The position numbers and the translations under genes are program-made. The notes beneath the pieces are model-generated. The model saw only the letters and a program-made list of their open reading frames with translations. It did no database searches and had not been told where the DNA came from. This document shows, in pieces, positions 10,495 to 22,082 of a stretch of 64,000 nt of DNA. This DNA comes from Myrmaecium sp. VS I D KN 1 (Eukaryota > Ascomycota > Dothideomycetes > Valsariales > Valsariaceae). Where the stretch lies: positions 620,001 through 684,000 of the forward strand of contig JADQAV010000020.1 in NCBI GenBank assembly GCA_019775845.1, read 5' to 3'. Positions within the stretch are counted from its first letter, which is position 1. Each line of letters begins with the position of its first letter.

Positions 10495-11229
10495 CCTCAC
10501 TTCAGGCCCACGGGAGAAGGGCAGAACGAGACCAGACGGGCCCGACGACTCTTGTAGGATGCGAGGAATGACGGAGAAGCGAGAGATAGGTAGCAATGAG
10601 AAGGTAAAGGAGGAAGGATGGAGAGAAAGCGAGGAGAGAGGTCAACTGAAAGGCTGGGAGGTTCCCCCCATCTAGACTGTTGGATCGGCGCTGTCGCCGC
10701 CGGACTCAACCTTATTTTTCATCTGGGGAGGCGTTGGATAGGGAGATACAGAGGTGCATACTGTACATAGACATCGTCAGCGGGTGAAGGCAGAAAAAAG
10801 AGAATAATATTGCAAGCTGTTAGAATAGAATGCCCGCCGATGCGGTAAAATCACATAGAGATGCATGTGCATATGAAGTTGAAGTACATAGAGACGAACG
10901 GGTGTTGATGTTGGGGAGGACCGCGATCACGTGTGGATTGAACCCCACACCAAACGTCCCTAACCTCAGGCACGTACCCGACGTGTACTTTATATAGAGA
11001 TGATGAGTGAATTGCCCATGCATATCCGCCCGCGCCAGATCGCGCATTCGGGAAGGAGGAAGGAAGGGAAAAGCAAGAAAACAGGAACAACCGAAAACAT
11101 CGATCAACTTTTCCCTAAACATAATACTCCTCACAAATGAATATGAAAACCCTCTTACGTGAAACCTCTACCAGCATCGCCTCATCATCAGATAGAAAAA
11201 AGAAACAAAAACCCAGACCCAAACCCCCC
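10495..11229. promoter_or_regulatory. GT25 promoter and TSR1 3' flank
   Basis: Non-coding stretch between two minus-strand genes. It contains the upstream region of the GT25 gene and the terminator side of TSR1. TTTATATAGAG near 10990 resembles a TATA box, but no gene start on either strand fits it. Confidence 0.45.
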
Positions 11230-13923
11230 TCACTCCTCCCCCTCAACAGCAGCCCTCTCCTCCCCAACCCCCCTCCACCCCCTCGCCGCGCGGGGCCAAA
11301 CACGCTTATACAAACTCACCGCCACCGCATCAAGCGGATTAATCATGCCATCAAACGTGGCCTTAAAATAGCCATGGGTGCCCAGACTCTCCTTGATATA
11401 CCCTTGCCGGCCGCGCTTGGTCCAGAGCTGGAGCGCCTTGAACCACTGCACGTCCTGCGGGTTGAAGAACATGTACCGCACCGTGACGACGCGCTTGTGG
11501 ATCTTGTACGGATGGCCGGTCAGGATGATGCGTTTGGCGATGACGCGCGAGGTCGAGGGCGGGAGGGAGGTGCCCGTGCCGATGAGGGTGAGGCCGTTGG
11601 ACGCCGGGGAGAGGGCGGGCGCGTCCGTGTCGGTGGCGTCGTGCATGGCGTTGTCGTCGTCGTCGTTGGCGTCGTCGGTTTGGGAGGAAGGCACGCCGCG
11701 CTTGAAGAACAGTGCGGGGACGGAGCCCCAGGTCAGAGGACCGATGAAGGTGGCGATGGCCGACTGGCCCGGGTGCAGGTACCGGTTGAACTTGTGGACG
11801 TCGTTGGGGGTGTTGCCGGCCTGGGAGAAGAGCGGGTTGATGACCATGCGACGGGGCCCGCACTGGAGGATCAGCTCCTCCTTCGACTTGAGCGGGGCCG
11901 GGTAGTCGGAGGAGAGGGTGATGCTGTAGTTGAGGCAGGTGCGCTTGTGCTCGTGGCGGAGGAGGGAGAACAAGGGGAGCGGCTGGGAGGGGTCGTAGGA
12001 CTGTTGGAACGACAGCGGCACGTTTCGCAGGTGCACGTGGACCCGAGTGCCAGGCTTCACGCCGCCGACCAGCGTCTCCTTGAGCACTCGGCTTTTGGCG
12101 CCCTTGTAGTCGGCCACCTCGAGCAAACGCGCCCACTCCGCCGGCTCATGCGGCTTGTCCTCCTCCGTCTCCCACTGGCTGGTCTTGAAACTCTTCAGAC
12201 CGCGGTAGCGCGCCAGACGCTCGCGGGCCAGGACGTGCGGGTGAAGCTCGATCTCATCGGGAAACTCGAGGTCATCCTCGGCTTCGGTCCGGCGCTGCTT
12301 GCGGTACGCAGCGATCTGTTCCGCCTCGTCCTCCGGAGACGGGTCGTCGAACATCTCCGACTGGGGGTATTCGGACGGCGCGGCTTCCGTGGGCTCTCGG
12401 CCATCGACATCCATGCCTTCGATGCCATCGGCCGGATGAGCCGGACCGCCATTGTCGGCCTCTTCGACATCCATGTCCTCGTCCACGCTCTCGAGATCAG
12501 AGCCGGAGTAGTCGATGTCATCGAGGTACCAAGCAGCCTGGTAGTTGGAGGTGCCCTTCGGCAAGCGCTTCGGCCTCCTCTGTCTCTCCTCCTCTTCCTC
12601 ATCGGTAAAGTAATGGTGGTCATCCAACAAAACACCCTTCCTCTCCGTCGGCGCCATGGACACCGGGTAGTCGTTCGCGTCATCCATGACAGCCTCCTCA
12701 GGCGCCAGCTCGGCCAGATCATCCTGATCCTCAGTCGGCTGGTCGAGCACGGCATCCTGACCTTCAGCGTCAACCGCCATGTCACCCTCCTTATCCTTAC
12801 CCTTGCGCGACTCCAGCGGCGCCGCCGTGATCTTTTCGATCTGGAAGTCTCCCCAGTCGCCCACCTGCACCAGCCGGTCCGCTTTGAGGGATCGGCCCCG
12901 GACGACACCGGTCAGCACGACTTCGCCGGCGTCCTGGCCCTCAGTCATGGCGTTCTTCCCGCCCGGCCAGCTGACTTCCTCCACCAGCATCCAGCTGCGG
13001 TCCTCTCTCCACCGGATGCCCTTCGGCATCGTCGTGCACAGCGACCGCATGACATTCGCACAGTCCTGGCGGGCATCGAGCGAATGCACCTTCTCGACCG
13101 TCGGAAGGAAGTGGGTGATGAACGACTTGAGCGAAGCAAGCGTCTGCTGCCTCTTCTTCACCGGCTCAATCGCATCCAGCGCCTATCCCACATTAGCATT
13201 TCCCAAAAGAAAACAAAAACCACCCAACCCCCCAAGCCCGACTTACCTGAACACCCACAACAACATTCCCCAACCCCTGACTCTCCACCGCCCGAATAAT
13301 CGTCTCGCCAAGCGCATCCACCTCCTCCACCGCACTCAAAACAAACACTACAAAATCCGCCACCCGACACGCATCCAACACCGGCATCAGCTCCCGCCGA
13401 CACACCAGCCAGCCAACCCTCCCCTTAAACCTCTCCACCTCCGTGCGTACCCAGCCCGCCTCCGGCACCCGCTGGCCATCCGCGACGTCCACGCTCTCAT
13501 TCAGCCGACGCACGGCCGCGGCCGCGTCCACGTCCGCGCACAGCGGCACCACGGCCACCTGCCGCGGCGCCCCGTCCCGGCCCTGGAAGACGGCCGTCGA
13601 GTGCAGGTGGTCGCGGTGGGCGCGGACGCGTTTCTGCTTCGCTTGGTTGCGCCGGTTGAGCTTGGAGAGGACTTGCTGGTGCGGGGTTTTGCGGGAGCCG
13701 CGCTCGAGGGAGGAGGGCGTTTCGACTTTGCCTGTAGGGTTACGGGAGAGAAGGATGTTAGCGAGGTTGGTTGGGAGGTGGAAGATGGGTGCTGGGGGTT
13801 CTGAGAGGCCGTACCTTTCGACCGCTCCTTCAACGCGCTTTTGCTTGCATGTCTGCTCTTGTACGGCTTGTGACTCTGCTTCGTCGTGCTGCGATGGTGG
13901 TGCTGTTGCGGTTGGGAAGACAT
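11230..13923 (-). CDS. TSR1: ribosome biogenesis protein Tsr1
   Basis: Three exons: 13923..13815, 13731..13247, 13182..11230 (introns of 83 and 64 bases), 848 residues. The N-terminus has HHHRSTTKQSHKPYKSRHAS followed by ALKERSKGKVE, the basic start typical of Tsr1. An AARP2CN-like region follows, then a long acidic linker (DEEEEERQRRPKRLPKG, YSGSDLESVDEDMDVEE), and the conserved C-terminal domain (RVHVHLRNVP, HPGQSAIATFIGPLTWGSVP, HGYFKATFDGMINPLDAVAV). Tsr1 is a Bms1-like, GTPase-dead factor of 20S pre-rRNA processing and late 40S assembly. The size is close to family norms. The coding strand is C-rich at the 5' end and strongly G-rich at the 3' end. Confidence 0.95.
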
Positions 13924-14803
13924 GGCGCCTCCTCCTCCTGCTGCTGCAGAGGTACTGCTGCTGGTGCCGCCGGCCTTGAAGCGATACGGTAGGTTCTCCA
14001 GGTTTTCCAATCTTCTTTCGGTGCGTTTCGTCGGGTATCGAGATGTCAAGGACGTCGTCGGTGGGAGAAGAGAAAGTGGCGGCGACGTCGATGTCGGGCT
14101 GCAGTGGTCCAGGTTCACCGGATTTTTCGACGGAGGGGAATTTTGGCGGCTGTGGAGTTTATCGATAGCGGAACAAGGGTTCTTGGGGTGGACCGTGCAC
14201 AGGGAAAGGCAACGAGGCAGCGAGGTCGTAAGGCGGTAAGGCAGAGATGCTGAAAGAGAGAACCACGCACCCACGACGATCATTTCAACTCAAGAAGCTC
14301 TACTCAACTCTTTGCACTCTCTAAATTTATCTACCCAGGTAGTCCCTTACAACAGAAGCCGTGAGGAAAGAAAACCATGTCCTAGCAAAAAACCAAAGCG
14401 TATGTAAAGTAGAGTAGATATCATCTTCATCGTCACTTCTCCCCATCCGTTCTCCGTTCTCCCTTCCACTACACCTTCGTTCTCCAGCATCCTAGGTATC
14501 CTCCTCACAGCCTTTCCCAAAACCAAGCAAACACGCTCTCTAAACCCCTCTCTCTCTTAAACCTCGAAAGCCCGTCTGCCTCATATCCATAATCATCACA
14601 GTAGATATCCGTAGTCATACAACCCCAGTCCCAACCCACAAAGTCATCACATCACACACTTTTCCCTTCCATAGCCGGCAAGAAGGCACAGCCCTCTGCA
14701 AATATGTTACACATCTCAAAACCCATCATCTCATCTCAGCTTCATCAAAAGAGAAAACTGGAAGGAAAAAAAAGTCAACCAAAAAAGAAAGGACCAACCC
14801 CCC
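13924..14803. promoter_or_regulatory. TSR1 promoter and PTR2 3' region
   Basis: No gene seen. The right part (14400-14800) is C/T-rich on the plus strand with AAAGAAAGG-type ends near 14770 and is probably the transcribed 3' region of the minus-strand PTR2 gene. The left part lies upstream of TSR1. Confidence 0.45.
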
Positions 14804-16753
14804 TCAACCCAACCGGTTCAACTCCTCCTCCTGCTTGTTCAGCCCATGGAAGATGATCCACACCAAGCATCCCGCCACGAACGACGAGCACGCCAAGCCC
14901 ACAAACATCCACAGGATCTTCGGGTCCTCCGCGACCGGGACCAAAGCCTCGCCGATCGCGCTGCCAAACGCGTTGGTGAGCAGATACATGCTCTGCACAA
15001 ACGACTTCATGCTGGGCGGGGCCTTCGTGTACGCGTACTCGAGCCCGGTGACGGAGGCGAAGATCTCGGAGATGCCGATGAGCATGTAGGCCGGGGTTTG
15101 GATGGCGATGTGGACGCGGTTGCCCGTCGTCTCGCCGTCGACGATGCTGGCGTCGCAGAGCGGGTGATCGTAGCACGGCCCCGCGGAGTAGATGAGGTGC
15201 TGGACGATGGCGGCGTAGGCCATGGCGAGCGACGCGACCCAGAAGCCCAGGGTGATGCGGTTGACCGGGGGGAAGTTGATCTTGAGCTTGCGCAGCAGCG
15301 GGTACACGAACCGGTCCAGGATCGGCACGAAGACGATGATGGCGATGGGGTCGAAGTTCTGCATGAGGTCGTTGGGGATGCCGTGCGCGGCCATCTCGCC
15401 CGCCTGCGTCACGAAGTTGTTCGAGAACTGCCCGTACACGACCCAGTAGATCGGGTAGAGGGCGAAGACCTGGCAGGCGATCAGGGCGCGCTTCACCTCC
15501 TCGACGAAGTGGTCGTCCCACGGGTACTCGACCTTCGCCTTCTGGCCCTCGGGCAGGGTGGCCTGGTAGGACGGCTTGGCCGCGTTCTGGTTGCGGTTCT
15601 TGATCATGATGCCGATCACGCGGAAGGCGTTGGTGATGACGGAGCCTTGCGGCGGCCGGACGACGTAGCGCTTGCGGCCGAGGATCAGGACGGCGGCGCC
15701 GGCGCAGAACATGCAGAAGGCCATGAGGTACGCCGACCAGAAGCCGATGTCGCGCTCCATGTAGGGGGTCGCGAGCAGGGAGAGGGAACCGACGTTGATG
15801 CAGAGGTAGAAGATCATGTAGATCCGCTGGATCGTCACGGCCGGGTCGATGATGACCCGCTCGCCCTTCTCGGTGGTGTGCACCGCCATCAGACGGCGCT
15901 CGTACTGGTCCGCAATCAGGGGAGCCACGTTGGACTTGATTCCACCGGTGCCGATGCCGATGATGATGATGGCGGCGATGAAGCCACCCTTGCCGGCGCC
16001 ATTCTCAAGCGAGACCGGAAGCGAGGTGAGGAAGAGGATGAGGAGACCGATGATGTAGACGACGCAGTGGACAAGGATGGTCTTGTACTTGCCGAGGTAC
16101 TGGTCCGCGATGATGGCACCGAAGATGGGAGTGACTGGCGACCATCAGCGTCAATGCGTCAGGGAGAGGAGAGAGAGAGTGCGCGCGCGCTGCACTTACC
16201 GTAGCACCAGAACTGGAAAAAGGTACCCAGACCAGTGGCACCCTGCTGACCCATGCCGAGGGCACCGCGACCTTCGCTGCCATCGAGGGGTCGTTGGATG
16301 TAGTTCTGGAACAGACCCTGGACGCCGTAGTAGGTGAAGCGCTCGCACAGTTCGACGAAGGCGACCAGGAAGGCGGACATGGGCAGGCGGTCACCGATGT
16401 GACGCAGGGTGTGCTTCTCCTCGTCGGTGGGCTCGTCGCCATCGGCGGTCACGATGGGCGCCTTCTCGTCGACCAGGCCGGCCTCGAAGCTGGCGCGCAG
16501 GGGACCGCCGGTGAAGTCCACCGACTTCTTCTCCGCGGGAAGCGCGAGGGTCTGGTGCACGCTGGGAAAGGGGAGGAAATCATGTTAACAGGCGCATTCT
16601 TCGTCGCGGCGAGGGAGGGCAATGCCAGGCCACACGGCACGTGCAGGCGTGATGGTGAAGCGGCGGTGGAGGTAGTGGTGGAGGTGGTGGTGGAGGTGGT
16701 GGTGAACGACAACAGCGCACATACCGGGCAACATCAGACTCGTGTTCAGCCAT
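14804..16753 (-). CDS. PTR2: proton-coupled di/tripeptide transporter (PTR2/POT family)
   Basis: Three exons: 16753..16725 (MAEHESDVA plus two bases), 16561..16200 and 16134..14804, with introns of 163 and 65 bases; 573 residues. Marks of the POT family: FVELCERFTYYGVQGLFQNY (the E-R-F-x-Y-Y-G helix 1 motif), YGVTPIFGAIIADQYLGKYK (loop 2 signature), GTGGIKSNVAPLIADQY, then several membrane helices and QTPAYMLIGISEIFASVTGLE-type helix 10 sequence. It imports di- and tripeptides with protons at the plasma membrane. In fungi PTR2 is usually under nitrogen control; GATA-type sites lie upstream. The very small first exon and long first intron are notable. Highly confident in family. Confidence 0.95.
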
Positions 16754-17029
16754 GCTGGGCTACGTGAGGTGAGAGAGCGACCCCGGGGTGGAGGATGGAT
16801 GGGTCGCGCGCTGCAGTTGCGTCTGCGGGTGGGAGGAGAGGGGCAGAGCACGAAGGGGGAAGAGGGCAGGGGAATGGAAGAGGGAAGAAGAAAAAAAAAG
16901 ATGTGAAAGAAAAAGAGAGAGAAGATGCAACGCCGGTCCACCGGGGGAGAACGTTTATGAAGGTGGGCGTGGGCAGTTGGGCGTGAGCGAGTGAGCCATG
17001 GCCCCTCGAGTTCTCGTCGGACGGGATTT

Positions 17030-17270
17030 TGCTTATCGGTCGGCTAGCGGTGGTGAGAGGCAGATCAGGCAGGTCGTCCAGGTCGTGCCGGTCGTCCAGG
17101 CCATCATCCGGCATTCCAGAGCACCGGTGGGGTGGACGTGGGAGGCCCTGGCGTGGGTGGTGGTGGTGATGGTAGGAGTACAGTCCCTAGTACTGGTGGT
17201 CGTCGTGAAATCAAAAAAGAAAGTCACGGCAAGTCGCCTGTCCGCAAGTGCCCGTTCTGTTATCGCCACT
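17030..17270 (-). promoter_or_regulatory. candidate GATA-factor (AreA-type) sites upstream of PTR2
   Basis: CTTATCG at ~17033 and GTTATCG at ~17263 read CGATAAG and CGATAAC on the gene strand and fit HGATAR-like nitrogen-control sites, about 280 and 510 bases before the PTR2 start. Two sites of this size are expected by chance fairly often, so this is only suggestive. Confidence 0.25.
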
Positions 17271-18606
17271 AGGTATTGCTACTAAAACTCCTAGCACACT
17301 CACCACCACTCCGCCTGACCCTGGACGACGTTTCATCCGAACCGCCTCCACAGTCGCACCGCTACCCCCAATCCAGCCGTAGCGGGCGGTCCCAGACAAG
17401 GTCGTTCTGGCGTAGCGTCCACCGGCCATTCCAATTCCGAACCCTTCCAAGGCTTTAACAGCTTCGAATCACAGGCGTGCCAGGCCAGGGCGAACATGCG
17501 CCCGCCGGCCGATCAGGTTGGGAGGATATCTAATCGGCCAGGTTCTTGTGGTGCGAAGGAGGGGACGAAGGAATGAGAATGTTGCTGGCGCAAACGCCCA
17601 GCCTGTGTGGCGGCGGGAGTTGCGGGCGGGGCCAGGGCTGCAGATGCGCATCGCCATGGCTGATATCGGACATCCATGCCTGTGAGCCGGGGGGAGGGGG
17701 GAGGAAGGGAGGGAGGTAACGCTGGGTTATTGGTTCACCGTCTGACTTCGAGCCAAGTACTCGAGAGCTGCCAAGCCTCTCTCGGCCATGGTGTGCTCGC
17801 ACTCCTCGCACTCCCCGATATGTGACAGGCGCTGGGTTGGGTTGACTTTGGTCACGTCGGATTAAAGGTGGGAATAACGGCCATGGGATAGGATGGCCAT
17901 GGGGAATTCGAATCCTTCACGTTCGGTAACTAAAGAGCCTAGTACTAGGTAGAGCTAGGGTAAAGTTGGATCGATTGGTGGAGCCAGCACCGGACATGGC
18001 CGACCTGGAGATAACGCCTCCAACCACTGAAGAGAAACGAAGGGAGCAAGATTGCTTTCAGGACTCTATACGAAGTTGAAGTCAAACAGACACGAGTGAT
18101 GATGAATAGAAAACCGTTCCCAGTGAAGAAGAAATGAAGGAAAAACAAGTAAAAGAAAATACCTCGTAAATCTAACGGCCATCGCGACATACCTCATCCA
18201 CACAATAAATCGCATCAATCGCGTGCTCAGCACAAAGATCATAAAATCAAGTACCTAGGGACTGAGGTATCACCACCAAACTTTTCCTGCCACCTACTCC
18301 TACAAACCGCCGCCGCAAGACCACCGCCCGGATCCCAACCCGAAAACGGAAAGCTTGCCGTGTGGTGGAAGAAAAAGTCCGCTCCCGACACGCCCCATCA
18401 CAAGCAAAGCGCCTCGCGCCTCGCTGCCGCTTGCTCGTGCCGGGTCTCCCCGTTGCCCATGCTCTATCTCGCGTGCGGGCAAGGGAGCAAAGGGCACAAG
18501 CGCGATAGGCCCACACGTCAATCAAGTCAAACAAGCGGCTATACGAATATCGCACTCTACTACAATAAATTACAGCAGCCATTGGGTTCATATGAGTTGA
18601 TAAGGA

Positions 18607-18608
<2 letters not shown>

Positions 18609-18640
<32 letters not shown>

Positions 18641-18644
18641 AAAA
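18609..18644. repeat. (GAAA)n microsatellite
   Basis: About eight near-perfect GAAA units in the gene-free stretch. Confidence 0.95.
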
Positions 18645-19955
18645 GGTTCCTCCTCGTCGATCACTTACTCAGCGAGGAAGGTGACAGTTTTGTGGCTTGT
18701 GGCGCTTTTCATCTCGGCCTTCCAGAAGGTTGGATGGAAGGTTGGAGGAGCGAGGAGGGAGGATTGGAGGGAGGATGGAGAGCGAATGGGAGGGATGGAG
18801 ATCGGGTATCACATCATCATCCCATGGATGCCGGGCATCCCACACCACCAAGGCACGCATGCGAGAACGAACAAAAGAAAAAGAGATATCAACCACCATC
18901 GCCGCCGCCGCCGCCACTATCAACCACATCATCCCTTCCCTCAAAAGCCCCTCCCACGCCTCCCGCGATCTGAAAGAACACCAAGATCGAGGATGGAATC
19001 CTTCGAACCATTCCCTCCTCCTTCCTTCCTCTCCTATCTAAGCTACAGTACCTCGCTACACAGTACCCAGGCGCCACCACGAATCCTTTCCACTCTCTCG
19101 CGCGGCAAAGTATGTCGGTAGCTGGCCGGTCTTCCCCGACGACGAGGAGGAGGAGGAAGGAAGGGGGGCACGTGATGGGATGTCAATCTGGCCTCGCCTC
19201 TGAACCTCTTGTGAGAATGCAGTGTGAGTGTGTGTCGGAACCCGTCGATGCGTTCCGCGGAGCGCCCATGATGTCTTAAGGAAGAAGAAGAAGGAGGAGG
19301 AGGTTACAATATAACAAGTACTCTAGAATAGTAAGTATATATGAAGCCGTACGCATGCACTTGAAACTGCACATCCCAACAACCCATCCTCTTTCTCCCC
19401 CTTTGCACAGAAAAAGCATGTGAGTGCGTAAGGAACCGAAACCTCAAAAAGCTCCGCGGGCGCAAGCGCGCCATCATACCTCATTCGGCCGCCCGTCCGG
19501 CTATCGGGACCGAGAAGCCGAGCTTCCCCCCAGGGCAGTGGACACCCGTGACCCACAGAAGTGCAAGTTCAGGTGGACGAGTTTATGATAACCACCAACT
19601 TGCCTCAGGCCTTCTTCGCAAAATGTAGACATGCATTTGTACATATCTATATAAACCCTTAGTATGGAGGAGAGTGTTACTCTTAATTTTCTCCAGGACG
19701 TCGGCCACCTCCGAACACGCTCTCTCGTGCACCGGGGCAGTGTCTAGACTCAAAAACCAAAAGTGGACCTCGGCTTTTCCTCTCAGCGGGTCTTTCACCA
19801 AAGTAGCGTGAAGTGTGGGGAAATTCTTCCAACCACAATGTGGGGAGACGTTACATAGCGCCGTATACCTAAACACAGACCTCACTCACTCGGCTCAGCA
19901 TATCACACACGCGGAACGAGAAGAAAAAAAAAAGAACGAAAATAAAGTGATTGGT

Positions 19956-19983
19956 TTGATTGATTGATTGATTGATTGATTGT
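19956..19983. repeat. (TTGA)n microsatellite
   Basis: About seven perfect TTGA units, in the gene-free stretch between PTR2 and GET2. Confidence 0.95.
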
Positions 19984-20758
19984 TTATTATTCACAGCCAC
20001 GACACACAAGTCCCTATCTTGTAACGAGTGCTCGAAATTGCGTCTTCTTTATCTGTCTGCATATGTCCCCTGGACCGGGGCCGCTCGGGCGATGAACTTA
20101 CATAGGTAGGATCCACTTGTCGCGCGTGCGTGGGCGTGGGGGTGGATTGGGGAAGGGGGAAAGCCAGGGGTGAACGGCGGACCCTGAGGGGAGGATGCAG
20201 GTACGCAGGTATTCCTGCTATTAGGTACCTGTTACCCGGTTACCATGTTGTTTATCCAGCTTGGTCGCTATCACGGGAGGCGTGGCCGAGAGAGAAGCAC
20301 AGTGGATGTGAGGTGCGAGACGCGCAGTATGTCTCCCACGTGTGTGTATGATCGGTCCCGGGTGGTGGTACCTATCCCTCCCTCAACGAGGCAGGTTGAC
20401 GATAGGAATAGAGGGCCATGGGACAGTATATCTGCAGCTGCAGGTAGACGAGAAGACGAAGACGAAGACGAACAAGACAAGGCGAAGCAACAAGCCGGCA
20501 AGAGGTGGGTGGAAAAACGGCTGGGAACGCTTTGCTCGCGTGTATACAGCGGCCATGTCATTTTCTCTTGAACCTTCATTGTTATCATAAGTGCCGAAAG
20601 GTCTTCGTCCATCATCATGTTCTTTTGCACCATCATTATTCTCGTAAGTACCGGAAGGCCCTCCATCATTCGGAGAATAACAGATTCATCTCATCCTGGT
20701 GAAACAACCACCATCGCCATCATCCCATCCCATCCCAACGCCTCCAGCAAACCCCATC

Positions 20759-21871
20759 TCACATCCCCATCCCAACCCCCGCCCTCCCCGCATCCTCCCC
20801 CGGGCCCCCATCCAACCCACCCCTCCACCACGCCACCACCCCAAGCACAAACAAAACCACCAACGCATCCGCCACCACCGTATTAAAAATAATCGCATAT
20901 CGACCCAGGAGCCTCGCCCTGCCCGCCCACGGCTCCGGCAAGACGCGACTAAGCGTCCGTAAGATCTGCCCCCGACCAGGCGCATCCTGCAGCTGGCCCT
21001 TCTCCAGAAAGTAGCGGGTGGTCTGCAAAACGACCTGGGCGGTGGCGAAGAGCGGGAAGAGCGGGACGCGCGGGGGACCGACCGTCGCGGCGCGGGCCTC
21101 GGCGCTGCCGAACGCGGTGGTGGCGGAGGTGGACAGGGCGACGGAGAGGCCGAGCAGCAGCGCGATGAAGAGGTGGAGGAGTCGCCAGATCTGCGTGCTG
21201 ATGGCGGGTGGGGGTGGAGGTTGTTGTTGGGCTTGGGATTGTGGGTCGCCGCCGGCAGCGCCCATCATGGTGGTGAGGAGGGAGAGCGGATCGTTGAAGT
21301 CGGGTGGGGATCCGGGGGTGCCGTTTGGTCCTGCGCCGCTGCTACCGCCGCCGCCGAGCATTTGCTGCATCATTCGTGCCATGGCTGCGGAGGGATCGTT
21401 GGGGTCGAGGCCGGCGTCGTCGGGGGCGTTTAGGAGGTTGAGCAAGCCGCCGCCGCCAGGAAAGGGGGATGCAGTGCCGGGAGTGCCATTATTGCTCGGC
21501 GTGCGCGCGGTGGTTGCGGGACTGTAGTAATGCTGGCTGATGTCGATCTCCTCCGGGTCCTCGGCGACGGAGGCAGTTGGAGGCGCTGCTGTGCTGGCAG
21601 GGACGGTAGATGAGGCGGGCTTCGCAGTCGCTATGAAAAGGACGTCAAGTCAGCGTGACTGTGGTCGAGCTCTTGTGATTGTCCACGTACCTGTTCCAGG
21701 CTCCTCGGAAGCTGGCGCAGGTCGTCCGCTCAGTGATGTGATCGCCGCCAACCGCGTCGCTCCTCCCGCTTGAATCTTCGCATTCCGACGCTCGCGACGC
21801 AGACGAGCTTGTCGCTGTGCCGGCGTCTCATCCGCCGGTCCCGGAGAGGTTGAGGGCGATGTATCTGCCAT
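20759..21871 (-). CDS. GET2: GET complex subunit Get2-like protein
   Basis: Two exons: 21871..21691 and 21630..20759, intron of 60 bases, 350 residues. The N-terminal block RQARLRRERRNAKIQ followed by GGATRLAAITSL is the basic motif by which Get2 recruits the Get3 ATPase. A disordered middle with MARMMQQMLGG and a PQSQAQQQPPPPP linker leads to three likely membrane helices: IWRLLHLFIALLLGLSVAL (~210), a shorter one around PLFPLFATAQVVLQT, and VVADALVVLFVLGVVAWW near the end. This order (Get3-binding cytosolic head, three C-terminal helices) is that of fungal Get2, which with Get1 forms the ER receptor for tail-anchored proteins. It shares a 211-base divergent promoter with the AYR1-like gene. 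Confidence 0.88.
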
Positions 21872-22082
21872 ATGTCTGTGGTGGATGTGGTGTGGAAGTG
21901 GTGCGGAAAAGAAACAAACGTTGGTGTGCTGGCGGAGAAAGTGCGGGTGACGAGTGACGTGCAACGTTGCGAGGTCCGGAAGCTCCAAAGGCTTGGCATC
22001 AACAGCTCGTCTGAAGCCCGTGCCAAAAACATCACTTGTGAACCGCAACCCATTTCCAACGAGCGGATCAACAATCACAACG
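21872..22082. promoter_or_regulatory. short bidirectional promoter, GET2 / AYR1-like
   Basis: Only 211 bases separate the two start codons, which point away from each other, so the two genes must share regulatory DNA. No clear TATA box. Confidence 0.7.

Larger units (their letters stand above)
16754..20758. other. 4-kb gene-free stretch upstream of PTR2
   Basis: The longest non-coding stretch in the window. It joins the PTR2 upstream region to the 3' side of GET2. Open frames here are low-complexity and carry no domain I recognise. Contents include (GGT)n-like sequence near 17150, a GAAA microsatellite, a TTGA/ATTG microsatellite, and AreA-type GATA sites near 17033 and 17263 (CTTATCG, GTTATCG). 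It could hold a long promoter, a long 5' leader or a non-coding RNA; nothing in the sequence decides which. Confidence 0.5.

Noticed and set aside
17895-17925. TTCGAATCC box as possible tRNA T-arm
   Set aside because: The closing G of the T-stem is missing and no D-arm, anticodon arm or acceptor stem pairs upstream.
18360-19121. 253-codon frame overlapping the GAAA microsatellite
   Set aside because: Most of it is repeat-coded Lys/Glu and low-complexity Arg/His/Pro; no splice-supported continuation.
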